The notes under the pieces are model-generated. The model was given only the letters and a program-made list of their open reading frames with translations, made no database searches and had not been told where the DNA came from. Shown here in pieces: positions 17,662-28,761 of a stretch of DNA of 64,000 nt. The position numbers were made by a program, and so were the translations under genes. The stretch is taken from assembly GCF_001625085.1 (NCBI RefSeq), contig NZ_BDAW01000012.1, positions 1-64,000 on the forward strand, in the 5' to 3' direction. Each line of letters begins with the position of its first letter. Position 1 is the stretch's first letter. This stretch comes from Nocardia acidivorans NBRC 108247. Lineage in GTDB: Bacteria > Actinomycetota > Actinomycetes > Mycobacteriales > Mycobacteriaceae.

Positions 17662-19662
17662 GTGCCTGATCCTTCGACGTACCGGCCCGCGCCGGGGACG
17701 ATTCCTGTTGAGCCCGGCGTCTACAAGTTCCGGGACGTCCACAAGCGGGTCATCTACGTCGGTAAGGCGAAAAGTCTGCGCAGCAGGCTGAACTCGTACT
17801 TCGCGGATGTGTCCGGTCTGCACCCGCGCACCCGCCAGATGGTGACCACCGCCGCCAGCGTGGAGTGGACGGTTGTCTCCACCGAGGTCGAGGCGCTACA
17901 GCTGGAGTACAACTGGATCAAGGAATTCGATCCGCGCTTCAATGTGCGCTATCGGGACGACAAGTCGTATCCGGTGCTGGCGGTGAGCCTCAACGAGGAG
18001 TACCCGCGGGTTTTCGTCTATCGCGGTGCGCGCAAGAAGGGGGTGCGGTACTTCGGCCCGTACGCGCACGCCTGGGCCATTCGCGAGACCTTGGATCTGC
18101 TGCTGCGGGTGTTCCCCGTGCGCACCTGTTCGGCGGGAGTCTTCAAGCGGCACAGTCAGATTGGCCGTCCCTGCCTGCTCGGCTATATCGACAAATGCTC
18201 CGCGCCGTGCATCGGGCGGGTGACTGCCGACGAGCATCGGCAGATCGTGGAGGACTTCTGCGACTTCCTCTCCGGTAAGACCGACCGGTTGGTCAAGGAG
18301 CTGGAGAAGCGCATGCACTCCGCCGCCGAGGAACTCGACTTCGAGACCGCGGCCCGCCTGCGCGACGATGTGCAGGCCCTGCGGCGCGCGCTGGAGAAGC
18401 AGGCCGTGGTGCTCGGCACCGGCACCGATGCCGACGTAATCGACTTCGCCATAGACGAATTGGAGGTCGCGGTACAGATTTTCCACGTCCGCGACGGCCG
18501 CGTGCGCGGTCAGCGCGGCTGGGTGGTCGACAAATCCGGTGATGCCATCGACGAGGTCGAGGCCGGCGGTGAGGTGCCCGCGCTGGTCGAGCAGTTCCTC
18601 ACCCAGTTCTACGGTGAGCAGTCCACCCTGGCCGCACAGTCGGGCGAGGAGCAGCCCGGCAATGTGGTGCCGCGCGAGGTGCTGGTACCCGCCCTGCCCC
18701 GCGATGCCGAACAGGTGCAGCAGTGGCTCTCGGCCATTCGCGGCTCGGCGGTGCAGCTGCGGGTACCCCAGCGCGGTGACAAGAAGGCCCTCGCCGAGAC
18801 CGTGCAGCGCAATGCCCAGGAGGAATTGCAGCGCCATAAGCTAAGGCGCGCAGGCGATCTCACCGCCCGCTCGGCCGCGCTGCAGGAGATTCAGGACGCC
18901 CTGGATCTGGACAGCGCCCCGCTGCGCATCGAGTGCGTGGACATCAGCCATGTGCAGGGCACCGATGTGGTGGCCTCGCTGGTCGTCTTCGAGGACGGTC
19001 TGGCGCGCAAATCCGAGTATCGGCACTACGCCATCAAGGAGGCCGCCGGTGACGGCCGCTCCGACGATGTGGCCAGCATCGCCGAGGTGACCCGCCGCCG
19101 CTTCGCCAAACTACGTCGCGATCTGGATGCCGCCGAGGCCGCCGAGCTCGCCGAATCCGATTCGGAGGCAACCGAATCCAGTCTGCCCGGGATCGACCCC
19201 AAGACCGGTAAACCGCGCCGCTTCGCCTATCCGCCCAACCTGTACGTGGTGGACGGCGGCGCCCCGCAGGTCAATGCCGCCGCCGAGATCCTGGACGAAC
19301 TCGGCATCACCGATGTCGCGGTCATCGGTCTGGCCAAGCGCCTGGAAGAGGTCTGGGTCCCCAATGAGCCCGATCCGGTCATCATGCCGCGCACCAGTGA
19401 GGCGCTGTACCTGCTGCAGCGCGTGCGGGACGAGGCGCATCGTTTCGCCATCACCTTCCATCGCAGCAAACGTTCGCGGCGGATGACCGCCTCGGTGCTG
19501 GACACCGTCCCCGGCCTGGGCGAAACCCGCAAAACAGCGCTGGTGACCCACTTCGGGTCGGTCGCCAAGCTGAAGGAGGCTACGGTGGAGCAGATCACCG
19601 AGGTCCCGGGCATCGGGGTGGCCACGGCCAAAGCGGTTCTCGCCGCTTTGCATACCGACTAG
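17662..19662 (+). CDS. uvrC: excinuclease ABC subunit C
   Basis: Dual-incision nuclease of nucleotide excision repair. In order: the GIY-YIG nuclease domain ([20 protein letters not shown], residues ~15-95), the UVR motif that contacts UvrB ([20 protein letters not shown], ~225), the RNase H-like endonuclease domain ([20 protein letters not shown], ~417, with catalytic Asp) and C-terminal helix-hairpin-helices ([19 protein letters not shown]). Length is 666 residues, typical for actinobacteria. The start is GTG 17662. It heads the conserved uvrC-rapZ-yvcK-whiA series. Confidence 0.97.
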   Translation: MPDPSTYRPAPGTIPVEPGVYKFRDVHKRVIYVGKAKSLRSRLNSYFADVSGLHPRTRQMVTTAASVEWTVVSTEVEALQLEYNWIKEFDPRFNVRYRDDKSYPVLAVSLNEEYPRVFVYRGARKKGVRYFGPYAHAWAIRETLDLLLRVFPVRTCSAGVFKRHSQIGRPCLLGYIDKCSAPCIGRVTADEHRQIVEDFCDFLSGKTDRLVKELEKRMHSAAEELDFETAARLRDDVQALRRALEKQAVVLGTGTDADVIDFAIDELEVAVQIFHVRDGRVRGQRGWVVDKSGDAIDEVEAGGEVPALVEQFLTQFYGEQSTLAAQSGEEQPGNVVPREVLVPALPRDAEQVQQWLSAIRGSAVQLRVPQRGDKKALAETVQRNAQEELQRHKLRRAGDLTARSAALQEIQDALDLDSAPLRIECVDISHVQGTDVVASLVVFEDGLARKSEYRHYAIKEAAGDGRSDDVASIAEVTRRRFAKLRRDLDAAEAAELAESDSEATESSLPGIDPKTGKPRRFAYPPNLYVVDGGAPQVNAAAEILDELGITDVAVIGLAKRLEEVWVPNEPDPVIMPRTSEALYLLQRVRDEAHRFAITFHRSKRSRRMTASVLDTVPGLGETRKTALVTHFGSVAKLKEATVEQITEVPGIGVATAKAVLAALHTD

Positions 19663-19677
19663 GTCACCGGGCGGCAC

Positions 19678-19715
19678 TTGCGCGACACGCCGAGAGCGTG
19701 TTGCGCGACACGCCG
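19678..19715. repeat. 15-bp direct repeat between uvrC and rapZ
   Basis: TTGCGCGACACGCCG occurs exactly at 19678-19692 and 19701-19715, 23 bases apart. The second copy also sits in a hairpin-like GCGTGT...ACACGC arrangement. It could be paired regulator sites for the rapZ promoter or part of the uvrC 3' end. Confidence 0.5.
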
Positions 19716-19833
19716 TCTGTGCAGGTCGGGAGGGAGAATCACAGCTGTGTCTCTCCTCGAGCGTGCGCCTGCGCCGGATTCGGGTATCGGTGCAGGATGA
19801 TCGTGGGACCCTCAGAGACGAACCCGGTAGGAC

Positions 19834-20784
19834 ATGACGCGCGTCGAAGCCAGCAGCAGTGCGGTCGCAAACCAGAGCGGTACGACCCGGACCGGTGAGC
19901 AACCGGTCGAGGTGGTCATAGTCACCGGTTTATCCGGGGCCGGACGTGGTACTGCCGCCAAGGTGCTCGAGGATCTGGGCTACTACGTGGCCGACAATCT
20001 GCCGCCCGAGTTGATCGGCCGCATGGTCGAATTGGGTGAAAGCGCCGATCCGCCCATTCGCAAACTCGCGATGGTGATGGATGTGCGCAGTCGCTTCTTC
20101 ACCGGAAACCTCTCGGCGGTCACCGAACAATTGCGCTCCGCGGGCGTGCGCACCCGCATTCTCTTCCTGGAGGCCTCCGACGATGTCCTGATCCGTCGAT
20201 ACGGGTTCGCCCGGCGTCGCCATCCGCTGCAGAGCGAGAGCGCCGACGGCACGCTCACCGCGGGTATCGCGGCCGAGCGTGCGCGTCTTGCCTCGGTCAA
20301 GACCGCGGCCGACCTGGTTATCGACACCACCGCACTATCGATCCACCAGCTGCACCGAAAGCTGGAGGAGGCGTACGGCGGGGCCACCCCGACCGCCCTC
20401 CACTTAACAATCCAATCGTTCGGTTTCAAGTACGGAGTACCACTCGACGCCGACATGGTGTTGGATTTGCGTTTCCTGCCCAATCCGCATTGGGTGCCGG
20501 AACTCCGCGAACAGACCGGACAGGATGCCGCGGTCAGTGAGTATGTGCTGTCGCGTCCCGGCGCCCAGGATTATCTGGGCACCGGCCGCCACCTCATCGA
20601 TCTCACCACCGAGGGCTACCGCCAAGAGGGGAAGCGATACATGACCGTGGCAGTGGGCTGCACGGGCGGTAAGCACCGCAGTGTGGCAATGGCGGAGGCA
20701 CTGGGTGACCTACTCGGTGCCGACGCGAACAACGGAGCGGGGGACGTTGTTCGCGTAGTTCACCGGGATTTGGGGCGGGAATGA
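19834..20784 (+). CDS. rapZ: RapZ-family nucleotide-binding protein
   Basis: P-loop protein of the RapZ/YvcJ family. In E. coli RapZ is the adaptor that directs RNase E to the GlmZ small RNA; the actinobacterial role is less clear. The P-loop GLSGAGRGTA has Arg in place of the usual Lys, as in the mycobacterial homologue Rv1421. The C-terminal domain ends with AVGCTGGKHRSVAMAEALG. The first ~25 residues are variable. The gene overlaps yvcK by ATGA, so the two are translationally coupled. The ribosome-binding site is a weak AGGA. Confidence 0.93.
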   Translation: MTRVEASSSAVANQSGTTRTGEQPVEVVIVTGLSGAGRGTAAKVLEDLGYYVADNLPPELIGRMVELGESADPPIRKLAMVMDVRSRFFTGNLSAVTEQLRSAGVRTRILFLEASDDVLIRRYGFARRRHPLQSESADGTLTAGIAAERARLASVKTAADLVIDTTALSIHQLHRKLEEAYGGATPTALHLTIQSFGFKYGVPLDADMVLDLRFLPNPHWVPELREQTGQDAAVSEYVLSRPGAQDYLGTGRHLIDLTTEGYRQEGKRYMTVAVGCTGGKHRSVAMAEALGDLLGADANNGAGDVVRVVHRDLGRE

Positions 20785-21863
20785 GTGCGCGCGAGACGGA
20801 TACCGCGGCGAGCCGCGCAACGGGCCGCGCGACCAATCCGGCGATCGTCGCGCTGGGCGGTGGACACGGTCTGTACGCGACGCTGACGGCGGTGCGACGG
20901 CTGACCCGCAAGATCACGGCGGTGGTGACGGTCGCCGATGACGGCGGGTCCTCCGGACGGCTGCGCGGCGAGCTCGGCATGCTGCCCCCGGGTGACCTTC
21001 GAATGGCGTTGGCGGCCTTGGCCGAAGAGTCCGACGGCATCTGGGCGCGGACGCTGCAGCACCGCTTCGGCGGCAGCGGCGCGCTCGCCGGGCATTCGGT
21101 GGGCAACCTCATTCTGGCCGGGCTCACCGAGGAACTCGGGGATCCCGTTGCGGCACTTGACGAAGCAGGAAAAATTCTGCGGATCACCGGCCGCGTACTA
21201 CCGATGTCGCCGATCGCGTTGACCATCGAAGCCGATGTGGCGGGCCTGGAGGGTGACCCCCGGGTGAGCCGCTGCATTCGAGGTCAGGTGGCTGTGGCGA
21301 CCACGCCGGGCAAGGTGCGGCGGGTGCGGTTGATCCCCTCGGATCCGCCCGCCTGCCCCGAGTCGACCTCGGCGATCGAGCACGCGGATGTGGTCGTACT
21401 CGGCCCCGGCAGCTGGTTCACGAGCGTGATTCCACACGTCCTCGTGCCCGATTTGCACGAAGCTCTGCTTCACACTCGGGCGCGGAAAGTGTTGGTGCTC
21501 AACCTCGCTGCCGAACCGGGCGAAACGGCCGGATTCTCCGCGGAGCGGCATCTCCATGTATTGTCCCAGCACGCACCGGATTTCACGGTAGACCATGTTT
21601 TGGTGGATTCCGGCTCCGTACCCGAGGGTAGGGAACGCGAACATGTGGCAAGAGCTGCCGAACAGCTGCGAGCACGAGTAACCTTCGCTGATGTCGCCGA
21701 GGCCGGGACAGACCGGCACCACCCCGGAAAGCTTGCCGCCGCACTGGATCAGGTGATCCGGCAACCTCGGCCGGAATCAGCAGGGCTTCGAGTCGAAGGA
21801 CGGCATATGGGCCAACATGTGCGGTCCGGGTTGGGTGGAAAGGAGCGCGTCTCGTGGCGATGA
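20781..21863 (+). CDS. yvcK: YvcK/CuvA family protein
   Basis: Member of the YvcK (gluconeogenesis factor) family; the M. tuberculosis homologue CuvA affects cell-wall metabolism and growth on some carbon sources. The nucleotide-binding N-terminus [18 protein letters not shown] and the [11 protein letters not shown] loop are conserved, as are [13 protein letters not shown] and [12 protein letters not shown]. Start ATG 20781 overlaps the rapZ stop; the 3' end overlaps whiA by ten bases, giving a three-gene coupled unit. Confidence 0.94.
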   Translation: MSARETDTAASRATGRATNPAIVALGGGHGLYATLTAVRRLTRKITAVVTVADDGGSSGRLRGELGMLPPGDLRMALAALAEESDGIWARTLQHRFGGSGALAGHSVGNLILAGLTEELGDPVAALDEAGKILRITGRVLPMSPIALTIEADVAGLEGDPRVSRCIRGQVAVATTPGKVRRVRLIPSDPPACPESTSAIEHADVVVLGPGSWFTSVIPHVLVPDLHEALLHTRARKVLVLNLAAEPGETAGFSAERHLHVLSQHAPDFTVDHVLVDSGSVPEGREREHVARAAEQLRARVTFADVAEAGTDRHHPGKLAAALDQVIRQPRPESAGLRVEGRHMGQHVRSGLGGKERVSWR

Positions 21864-22837
21864 CAGCGGAAGTGAAGGACGAGCTGAGCCGACTCACCAT
21901 TTCACAGGTGAGTTCGCGCAAGGCGGAACTGTCCGCGCTACTGCGGTTCGCCGGTGGATTGCACATCGTCGGTGGTCGAGTGATCGTTGAGGCCGAGGTG
22001 GACATGGGTTCCATCGCGCGCCGACTGCGTCGTGAGATCTTCGAGCTGTACGGCTACGGCTCCGATGTGCACGTCCTGGGTGCAGGCGGGCTTCGCAAAA
22101 CCTCCCGGTACGTCGTACGGGTTTCCAAGGAAGGCGAGGCGCTCGCGCGCCAGACCGGATTGCTCGATGTGCGCGGCCGACCGGTGCGGGGTCTACCCGC
22201 GCAGGTGGTCGGCGGCAGTATCGGTGATGCCGAAGCGGCTTGGCGCGGAGCGTTTCTCGCGCACGGTTCGCTCACCGAACCGGGCCGCTCCTCGGCACTG
22301 GAGGTCAGCTGCCCGGGACCGGAGGCCGCACTGGCCCTGGTCGGTGCCGCCCGGCGCATGGGCATCTCGGCCAAGGCTCGTGAGGTGCGCGGCACCGATC
22401 GGGTCGTGGTGCGCGATGGCGAGGCCATCGGGGCGCTGCTCACCCGCATGGGTGCGCAGGACACCCGGCTCACGTGGGAGGAGCGGCGCATGCGCCGCGA
22501 GGTCCGCGCGACGGCCAACCGGCTGGCCAACTTCGACGACGCCAATCTGCGTCGGTCGGCCCGGGCCGCGGTAGCCGCCGCCGCCCGCGTGGAGCGCGCG
22601 CTGGAGATACTGGCCGATGATGTACCCGATCATTTGGCCGCCGCGGGCAAGCTCCGTGTGCTGCACCGGCAGGCGTCCCTGGAGGAGCTCGGCCAGCTGG
22701 CCGATCCACCGATGACGAAAGACGCTGTGGCAGGCCGCATTCGACGCCTGCTCTCGATGGCAGACCGGCGCGCAAAGGAATTGGGCGTCCCCGACACCGA
22801 ATCCGCTGTCACCGCCGAACTCCTCGAAGAGGCGTAA
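21854..22837 (+). CDS. whiA: sporulation/cell-division regulator WhiA
   Basis: DNA-binding protein required for sporulation septation in Streptomyces and conserved in non-sporulating actinobacteria. The N-terminal half is the homing-endonuclease-like domain ([40 protein letters not shown]). The C-terminal half is the WhiA helix-turn-helix ([20 protein letters not shown]). It is nearly colinear with Rv1423. GTG 21854 has AAGGAG eight bases upstream and gives the same MAM start as mycobacterial WhiA; ATG 21860 is an alternative that overlaps the yvcK stop as ATGA. Confidence 0.96.
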   Translation: MAMTAEVKDELSRLTISQVSSRKAELSALLRFAGGLHIVGGRVIVEAEVDMGSIARRLRREIFELYGYGSDVHVLGAGGLRKTSRYVVRVSKEGEALARQTGLLDVRGRPVRGLPAQVVGGSIGDAEAAWRGAFLAHGSLTEPGRSSALEVSCPGPEAALALVGAARRMGISAKAREVRGTDRVVVRDGEAIGALLTRMGAQDTRLTWEERRMRREVRATANRLANFDDANLRRSARAAVAAAARVERALEILADDVPDHLAAAGKLRVLHRQASLEELGQLADPPMTKDAVAGRIRRLLSMADRRAKELGVPDTESAVTAELLEEA

Positions 22838-22845
22838 AGGTGTCT

Positions 22846-22876
22846 GAGGCACCGTACCCACCGGGTACGGTGCCTC
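22846..22876 (+). terminator. hairpin terminator after whiA
   Basis: Perfect 14-bp stem GAGGCACCGTACCC (22846-22859) / GGGTACGGTGCCTC (22863-22876) with a 3-base loop, starting nine bases after the whiA stop. It separates the whiA unit from the gap operon. Confidence 0.8.
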
Positions 22877-22991
22877 CGTCGTAACTGGAACAAAACCGAC
22901 TGACCCGGAGCTCGCACATCTGCCGGGGTGTGTCCGTGATGTTTCCGTGACGACGTTAGGGTGAGTACCACAAGGGAAACGATCCGCTTGA

Positions 22992-24029
<1,038 letters not shown>

Positions 24030-24034
24030 GCACG

Positions 24035-25246
24035 ATGGCGATCAAGACACTCGCAGATCTGCTGAACGAGGGTGTCGAGGGTCGGGGCGTGCTCGTGCGC
24101 TCCGACCTGAACGTGCCCCTCGACAACGGTGCCATCACCGACCCGGGCCGGATCATCGCGTCCGCTCCGACCATCAAGGCGCTCGCCGAGGCGGGCGCGA
24201 AGGTGGTCGTGACCGCGCATCTGGGTCGCCCCAAGGGTGAGCCGGATCCGAAGCTGTCGCTGGCTCCCGTCGCCGCGCGGCTGGCCGAGGAGCTGGGCCG
24301 CAATGTGCAGCTCGCCGGTGATGTCGTCGGCCAGGACGCGCTCGCGCGCTCCGAGGGCCTGACCGACGGTGATGTGCTGCTGCTGGAGAACATTCGCTTC
24401 GATCCGCGCGAGACCAGCAAGGACGATGCGCAGCGGGCCAAGCTGGCCGCGGCGCTGGTCGAGCTGGTCGGCGATGACGGCGCGTTCGTCTCCGACGGTT
24501 TCGGTGTGGTGCATCGCAAGCAGGCGTCGGTCTACGACGTGGCCAAGGTGCTCCCGCATTACGCGGGTCAGCTCGTGGCCGCCGAGACCGAGGTGTTGCG
24601 CAAGCTCACCGAGAACTCCGAGCGTCCGTACGCGGTCGTGCTCGGCGGATCCAAGGTCTCGGACAAGCTGGCTGTCATCGAGGCGCTCGCGCCGAAGGTG
24701 GACACGCTGGTCATCGGCGGCGGTATGTGCTTCACCTTCCTTGCGGCGCAAGGACTTCCGGTCGGCGGTTCGCTGCTGCAGGAAGAGATGATCGACACCT
24801 GCAAGGATCTGCTCGACAAGTACGCCGATGTGATCCACCTGCCGCGCGATATCGTCGTCGCCGACAAGTTCGCGGCCGACGCGGAGTCGAAGGTGGTGCC
24901 CGCCAACGAGATTCCCGAAGGCTGGATGGGCCTGGACATCGGTCCGGAGTCCACCGATCGGTTCGGCGCGCTGCTGACCGAGGCCAAGACGGTGTTCTGG
25001 AACGGGCCCATGGGCGTGTTCGAGTTCGAGAAGTTCGCGGCCGGTACCCGCGGTGTGGCCGAGGCGATCGCGGTCGCCACCGGTAAGGGTGCGTTCACGG
25101 TGGTCGGCGGCGGCGATTCGGCCGCGGCCGTGCGTTCGCTCGGTCTGCCGCAGGACGGTTTCTCGCATATCTCCACCGGTGGCGGTGCGTCGCTGGAATA
25201 CCTGGAGGGCAAGGAACTTCCCGGCCTTTCGGTTCTGGAGGACTGA
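24035..25246 (+). CDS. pgk: phosphoglycerate kinase
   Basis: Transfers phosphate from 1,3-bisphosphoglycerate to ADP. ATG 24035 lies five bases after the gap stop. The 403 residues include the substrate loop [21 protein letters not shown], the hinge part [17 protein letters not shown] and the ATP-binding [14 protein letters not shown]. Translation is probably coupled to gap. The following tpiA starts three bases after the stop. Confidence 0.97.
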   Translation: MAIKTLADLLNEGVEGRGVLVRSDLNVPLDNGAITDPGRIIASAPTIKALAEAGAKVVVTAHLGRPKGEPDPKLSLAPVAARLAEELGRNVQLAGDVVGQDALARSEGLTDGDVLLLENIRFDPRETSKDDAQRAKLAAALVELVGDDGAFVSDGFGVVHRKQASVYDVAKVLPHYAGQLVAAETEVLRKLTENSERPYAVVLGGSKVSDKLAVIEALAPKVDTLVIGGGMCFTFLAAQGLPVGGSLLQEEMIDTCKDLLDKYADVIHLPRDIVVADKFAADAESKVVPANEIPEGWMGLDIGPESTDRFGALLTEAKTVFWNGPMGVFEFEKFAAGTRGVAEAIAVATGKGAFTVVGGGDSAAAVRSLGLPQDGFSHISTGGGASLEYLEGKELPGLSVLED

Positions 25247-25249
25247 GTC

Positions 25250-26035
25250 ATGGCACGTAAGCCTTTGATCGCCGGCAACTGGAAGATGAACCTCAATCAC
25301 CTCGAGGCCATCGCCCTGGTGCAGAAGATCGCTTTCGCCCTGCCCGAGAAGTACTTCGCCAAGGTCGATGTCACGGTGATCCCGCCGTTCACCGACCTGC
25401 GCAGCGTGCAGACCCTCGTCGAGGGCGACCGGCTGCTGCTCACCTATGGCGCACAGGACGTCTCGACCCACGACGAGGGCGCCTACACCGGCGAGATCAG
25501 CGGTTCCATGCTGGCCAAGCTGGGCTGCACCTACGTCGTGGTGGGCCACTCCGAGCGTCGTCAGTACCACCTGGAGGACGACGCGACGGTCCTGGCCAAG
25601 GCCAAGCAGGCGCTCAAATACGGCATCACCCCGATCGTCTGCATCGGTGAGGGCCTGGGCGTCCGCGAGTCCAAGACCCATGTCCAGTACAACCTCGAGC
25701 AGTTGCGCGGTTCGTTGAAGGGCCTGACCGCCGAGGAGATCGCCAAGGTCGTCATCGCCTACGAGCCCGTCTGGGCCATCGGCACCGGCAAGGTCGCCAC
25801 CCCCGCCGACGCCCAGGAAGTCTGCGGCGCCATCCGCAAGGAACTCGCCGACCTGGCGAATCCCGAAGTGGCAGCGGGCGTCCGCGTCCTCTACGGCGGC
25901 TCGGTCAACGCCAAGAACGTAGGCGAACTCGTCGGCCAAACCGACATCGACGGAGCCCTCGTAGGCGGCGCCTCCCTGAAGGGCGACGAATTCGCCACCC
26001 TCTCAGCTATAGCCGCCGGCGGCCCCCTGCCGTAA
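25250..26035 (+). CDS. tpiA: triose-phosphate isomerase
   Basis: TIM-barrel enzyme interconverting dihydroxyacetone phosphate and glyceraldehyde 3-phosphate. GNWKMNLNH (substrate Lys), [11 protein letters not shown] (catalytic His), [16 protein letters not shown] (catalytic Glu and flexible loop) and [13 protein letters not shown] (phosphate site) are all present in 261 residues. The ribosome-binding site GGAGG overlaps the end of pgk. Last gene of the operon, closed by a strong terminator. In relatives secG follows closely; here it is 17 kb away. Confidence 0.97.
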   Translation: MARKPLIAGNWKMNLNHLEAIALVQKIAFALPEKYFAKVDVTVIPPFTDLRSVQTLVEGDRLLLTYGAQDVSTHDEGAYTGEISGSMLAKLGCTYVVVGHSERRQYHLEDDATVLAKAKQALKYGITPIVCIGEGLGVRESKTHVQYNLEQLRGSLKGLTAEEIAKVVIAYEPVWAIGTGKVATPADAQEVCGAIRKELADLANPEVAAGVRVLYGGSVNAKNVGELVGQTDIDGALVGGASLKGDEFATLSAIAAGGPLP

Positions 26036-26050
26036 CCGGCATTACGCGAA

Positions 26051-26084
26051 AGGCCGGACATCCGAAGGGATGTCCGGCCTTTTT
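26051..26084 (+). terminator. rho-independent terminator of gap-pgk-tpiA
   Basis: 13-bp stem AGGCCGGACATCC (26051-26063) / GGATGTCCGGCCT (26068-26080), GAAG tetraloop, followed by a run of five T. The words GGCCTTTTTGTC are repeated just downstream (around 26095-26105), as if the tail had been duplicated. Confidence 0.92.
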
Positions 26085-26240
26085 GTCGTCTTCGGCCTTT
26101 TTGTCCTAGCTCGTGCGATCGATCGCGGACTCGAGTGCGCCTCGGACGGAACGGATTTCGAGTAACCGGCCGGAACGGCCGACAACGGGGGCGGGCGTCT
26201 ATAGGCTGCGTGCATCATTCCGTATTCGGTGGGAGGGCCG

Positions 26241-27350
26241 ATGGCCTACTTCGATGGACCCGATGATGGTGGAGGGGAATTCGGGGGTGCGGGGGTGCCG
26301 GGTGGGGAGTCGGTGCTGCGGTTGGTGCGGGTGTTGCGGGAGGCGGGGTGGGATCCGGCGGCCGGGCGGGTTTCGGCGGTGGCGGTGGATCCGGAGGATG
26401 CGGCGCATGTGCTGGTGGGGGCGGGTAATGGTGGGGTCTGGGGGAGTTGGGATCGGGGGGAGAGTTGGCGGGCCTGTACCGGGAGTGCTTCGGCGTTGGC
26501 GGTGGGGGCGCTGGCGTTCGATCCGGGTCGGCCGGGGACGGTGTATTGCGGGACGGGGGAGGGCGATTGCTGGTTCTTTCTCGGGGCGGGGGTGCTCGCC
26601 TCGGCGGACGGCGGTGCCACCTGGTCGGTTCGCTGTTCGGATCCCTTTGTGGGGCAAGGGTTTTATCAGCTGCTGGTCGACCCGCGGGATTCCGGACGGC
26701 TGTTGGCGGCCACCACCGGTGGGATGTACACCTCCGATGATTCGGGTTCGACGTGGGTCCGGCGGCGCTCGGAGTGCACCTGGTCGATGGCGCTGGGCCG
26801 CGAGGAGATCTTGGCGGCCAGCTCGGACGGGGTCTGGCAATCCGACTATGCCGCAGGGACTTTCCGGCGCATACGGCTCCAAGGAGCGCCGTCCCGATTC
26901 ACCCGGCTGGCAGTGGCGACCGCGCCGAGCGATCCCGCCATCGCCTACGCCTGGGGCACCGGCGAACCCTTCGACACCGACGGCAATCCGACCGCCTACC
27001 TGTGGCGGCGTGCCCGAAACGCCTGGAGCGCACAGCAACTCCCGCCCGGCGTGCGCACCGCGCAATCCTGGTACGACTGGTTCCTGGCGGTCGCGCCCGA
27101 TAATGCCAATCAGATCTACGCCGGCGCCATCAACGTCCATCGCGGTGACCGCCGCGGCAGCGGATGGACCTGGATGGAAATCGGCGCCGAACCCGAGGGC
27201 GGCCCGGTCGATCAGCACGCCATCGCCTTCGAACCCGGTGCGCCCGGCATTGTCTATATCGGTTGCGACGGTGGGCTTTTCCGCAGTTCGGATCGCGGCC
27301 GCAGCTGGTCGCGGCGCGGGATGGGGATCAGCGCGCCGACCTCCTGCTGA
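26241..27350 (+). CDS. BNR/sortilin-type beta-propeller repeat protein, C-terminally truncated
   Basis: A 369-residue protein built of WD/BNR-like repeats with recurrent (S/D)xDxGxTW motifs (SWDRGESW, SADGGATW, TSDDSGSTW, SSDRGRSW). No signal peptide. ATG 26241 has GGAGGG upstream; a GTG at 26229 is less likely. Related proteins normally continue for several more repeats after CDGGLFRSSDRGRSW; here the frame ends 17 residues later, after entering DNA that is antisense to the next gene. The last ~97 bases overlap the methyltransferase-like gene tail to tail. The 5' end is extremely G-rich. The function is not known. Confidence 0.7.
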   Translation: MAYFDGPDDGGGEFGGAGVPGGESVLRLVRVLREAGWDPAAGRVSAVAVDPEDAAHVLVGAGNGGVWGSWDRGESWRACTGSASALAVGALAFDPGRPGTVYCGTGEGDCWFFLGAGVLASADGGATWSVRCSDPFVGQGFYQLLVDPRDSGRLLAATTGGMYTSDDSGSTWVRRRSECTWSMALGREEILAASSDGVWQSDYAAGTFRRIRLQGAPSRFTRLAVATAPSDPAIAYAWGTGEPFDTDGNPTAYLWRRARNAWSAQQLPPGVRTAQSWYDWFLAVAPDNANQIYAGAINVHRGDRRGSGWTWMEIGAEPEGGPVDQHAIAFEPGAPGIVYIGCDGGLFRSSDRGRSWSRRGMGISAPTSC

Positions 27351-27910
27351 TAGCTCCGGTAGCGGTCCCCGAACGTCGCGACGAGGATGCGATCCTCCTC
27401 GCGCACCCGCCACAGCAGCCATCCCAGTACGAAGGCGAAGGTGACCACGCTGGCCCCGAAGCCGGCCAGGAGCGTGAGCCCGGTCACGGCCCCGAGGATG
27501 CCGGTGTAGATCGGATGCCGCACCACCCGATACGGCCCGCCGGTACGCAATTCGTGCTCTCGCTGGATCATCGGGCGCCCGGCCCACATGGTGCCCAGGG
27601 CCAGGCGCGCCCACACCATGAGCGCCGCCGAGACGATCACGAGCACCGAACCGGCCTCGGCCAGCGCCGGATTGCTCCAGGTCATCGCCTCCCGGATCGC
27701 GGTGGGCAGCAGATCCACGACGGCGATGAGTACGGCGAGTCCGAGCAGCATCCGCAGCTCGGGGAGCAGGGTGCGCGCGAAATACCAGAGCTTGTCGCGC
27801 ACCGAGCCCGCCCGCCGCGCCGCGAACCAGACGGCGGTGACGAGCCAAACGATCCCGACCACTTGCAGACTCACCAGCGCGGCCGCGGGCAGTGCATGAA
27901 TGATGACCAT
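27254..27910 (-). CDS. isoprenylcysteine carboxyl methyltransferase (ICMT)-family membrane protein
   Basis: A 218-residue membrane protein with about five helices and the ICMT/PEMT signature GGPYRVVRHPIYTGILGAV followed by REEDRILVATFGDRYRSYQQ. Bacterial members are putative S-adenosylmethionine-dependent methyltransferases of lipids or prenylated substrates; the substrate here is unknown. The family usually ends near ALIPIP; this one has about 20 extra Arg/Ser/Pro-rich residues read from DNA antisense to the BNR gene, so its native stop may have been lost at a junction. Start ATG 27910. Confidence 0.8.
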   Translation of the reverse strand: MVIIHALPAAALVSLQVVGIVWLVTAVWFAARRAGSVRDKLWYFARTLLPELRMLLGLAVLIAVVDLLPTAIREAMTWSNPALAEAGSVLVIVSAALMVWARLALGTMWAGRPMIQREHELRTGGPYRVVRHPIYTGILGAVTGLTLLAGFGASVVTFAFVLGWLLWRVREEDRILVATFGDRYRSYQQEVGALIPIPRRDQLRPRSELRKSPPSQPI

Positions 27911-27998
27911 ATTTCCAGCGTGCTACCGGTCCGCCCGCTCGACCACCACCCTCGGCACGACCGGTGTCCACCCGGGGGTGGACACCGGGCGGAGACGA

Positions 27999-28391
27999 CT
28001 AGGACGACCCGGTGCCCGAACCGCTGCCACCGGAACCGCTACCGCCGGACCCGGTATTGATGGAGGTGGTGGTCCGCAATTTCCAGGTGCCGCACCCGGT
28101 GGTGAAGAAGGCGATATCACCCGGCTTGATCTCAACGGTGACCTTTCCGTTGATCGCTCCACCACTCTCGAGCACCGCGCTGAGATCCTCGGTGATGGCC
28201 GAGAGCCGAGCCCACGCGCAGACGGTCGCGGCGGTGGTCGTGGTGTACACGCCCGGCTTGATATCGACGCCGACCTTGAAGGTGGAGTCATATCCCATCG
28301 AATCCGCGACGGTGGCCGACGCGGGCCCCGCCGCACTCATCAGGGCGGCAGCGGTGAGGGCAATACCATTGACCCACAGGGTTTTACGCAT
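27999..28391 (-). CDS. small secreted beta-sandwich protein
   Basis: A 130-residue exported protein. The Sec signal peptide (VNGIALTAAALMSAAGPASA) is followed by one compact domain with the pattern GVYTTT...CAWARLSAI...GDIAFFTTGCGTW. This pattern (GxY, C-x-WARL and GCG-x-W) is widespread in exported proteins of actinobacteria and of unknown function; the two Cys of WARL and GCG probably pair. The C-terminus is a Gly/Ser tail (INTGSGGSGSGGSGSGTGSS). ATG 28391 has AAAGGA ten bases upstream. Confidence 0.7.
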   Translation of the reverse strand: MRKTLWVNGIALTAAALMSAAGPASATVADSMGYDSTFKVGVDIKPGVYTTTTAATVCAWARLSAITEDLSAVLESGGAINGKVTVEIKPGDIAFFTTGCGTWKLRTTTSINTGSGGSGSGGSGSGTGSS

Positions 28392-28761
28392 GAACGCGAA
28401 TCCTTTCGGTGGACCCGCGCGGATACCCGCGGCAATGCCGAGGACGCGCCGGCGACCCGACGTAGAGCATGTGAAATCGAAGTGTTTCGGAGAGTAGTGC
28501 CCGCCACCCCGCCCCGTCCCCGAAACCGCTCGACCGAGGTGCGCGTAATGACGCAGGCAAACGCCGGGCAGACCCCTGCGCCATTACCTGCGTGATCGCG
28601 GATCAGCCCGCGCCGGACCCGCCGCGCCAACTCCGCGTCGAGCGGATACGGCCGCTCCGGTGGCAGCAGCGCCTTGGCGCCTCTACTAAATCGGTGGATT
28701 TCCACCCGTGCTCCACCCCGGGGTGGTGGGATCGAGCTCCGGATTCGCCGACGCTCGAAAC
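28392..28761. other. intergenic region, 370 bp, no convincing gene
   Basis: Divergent gap between the secreted-protein gene (minus) and the membrane protein of the NarL-type system (plus). Several frames stay open because of high GC content, but none has a ribosome-binding site or a recognisable product. The minus-strand frame 28340-28705 overlaps the secreted-protein start and looks like chance coding. No clear inverted repeat was seen. Confidence 0.5.

Noticed and set aside
26199..27971. 590-codon minus-strand frame
   Set aside because: Runs antisense to the BNR gene and in another frame over the ICMT gene; Arg/Pro/Gly-rich without motifs.
28340..28705. 121-codon minus-strand gene upstream of the secreted protein
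   Set aside because: Overlaps the well-supported start of the secreted-protein gene, has no ribosome-binding site and no family features.
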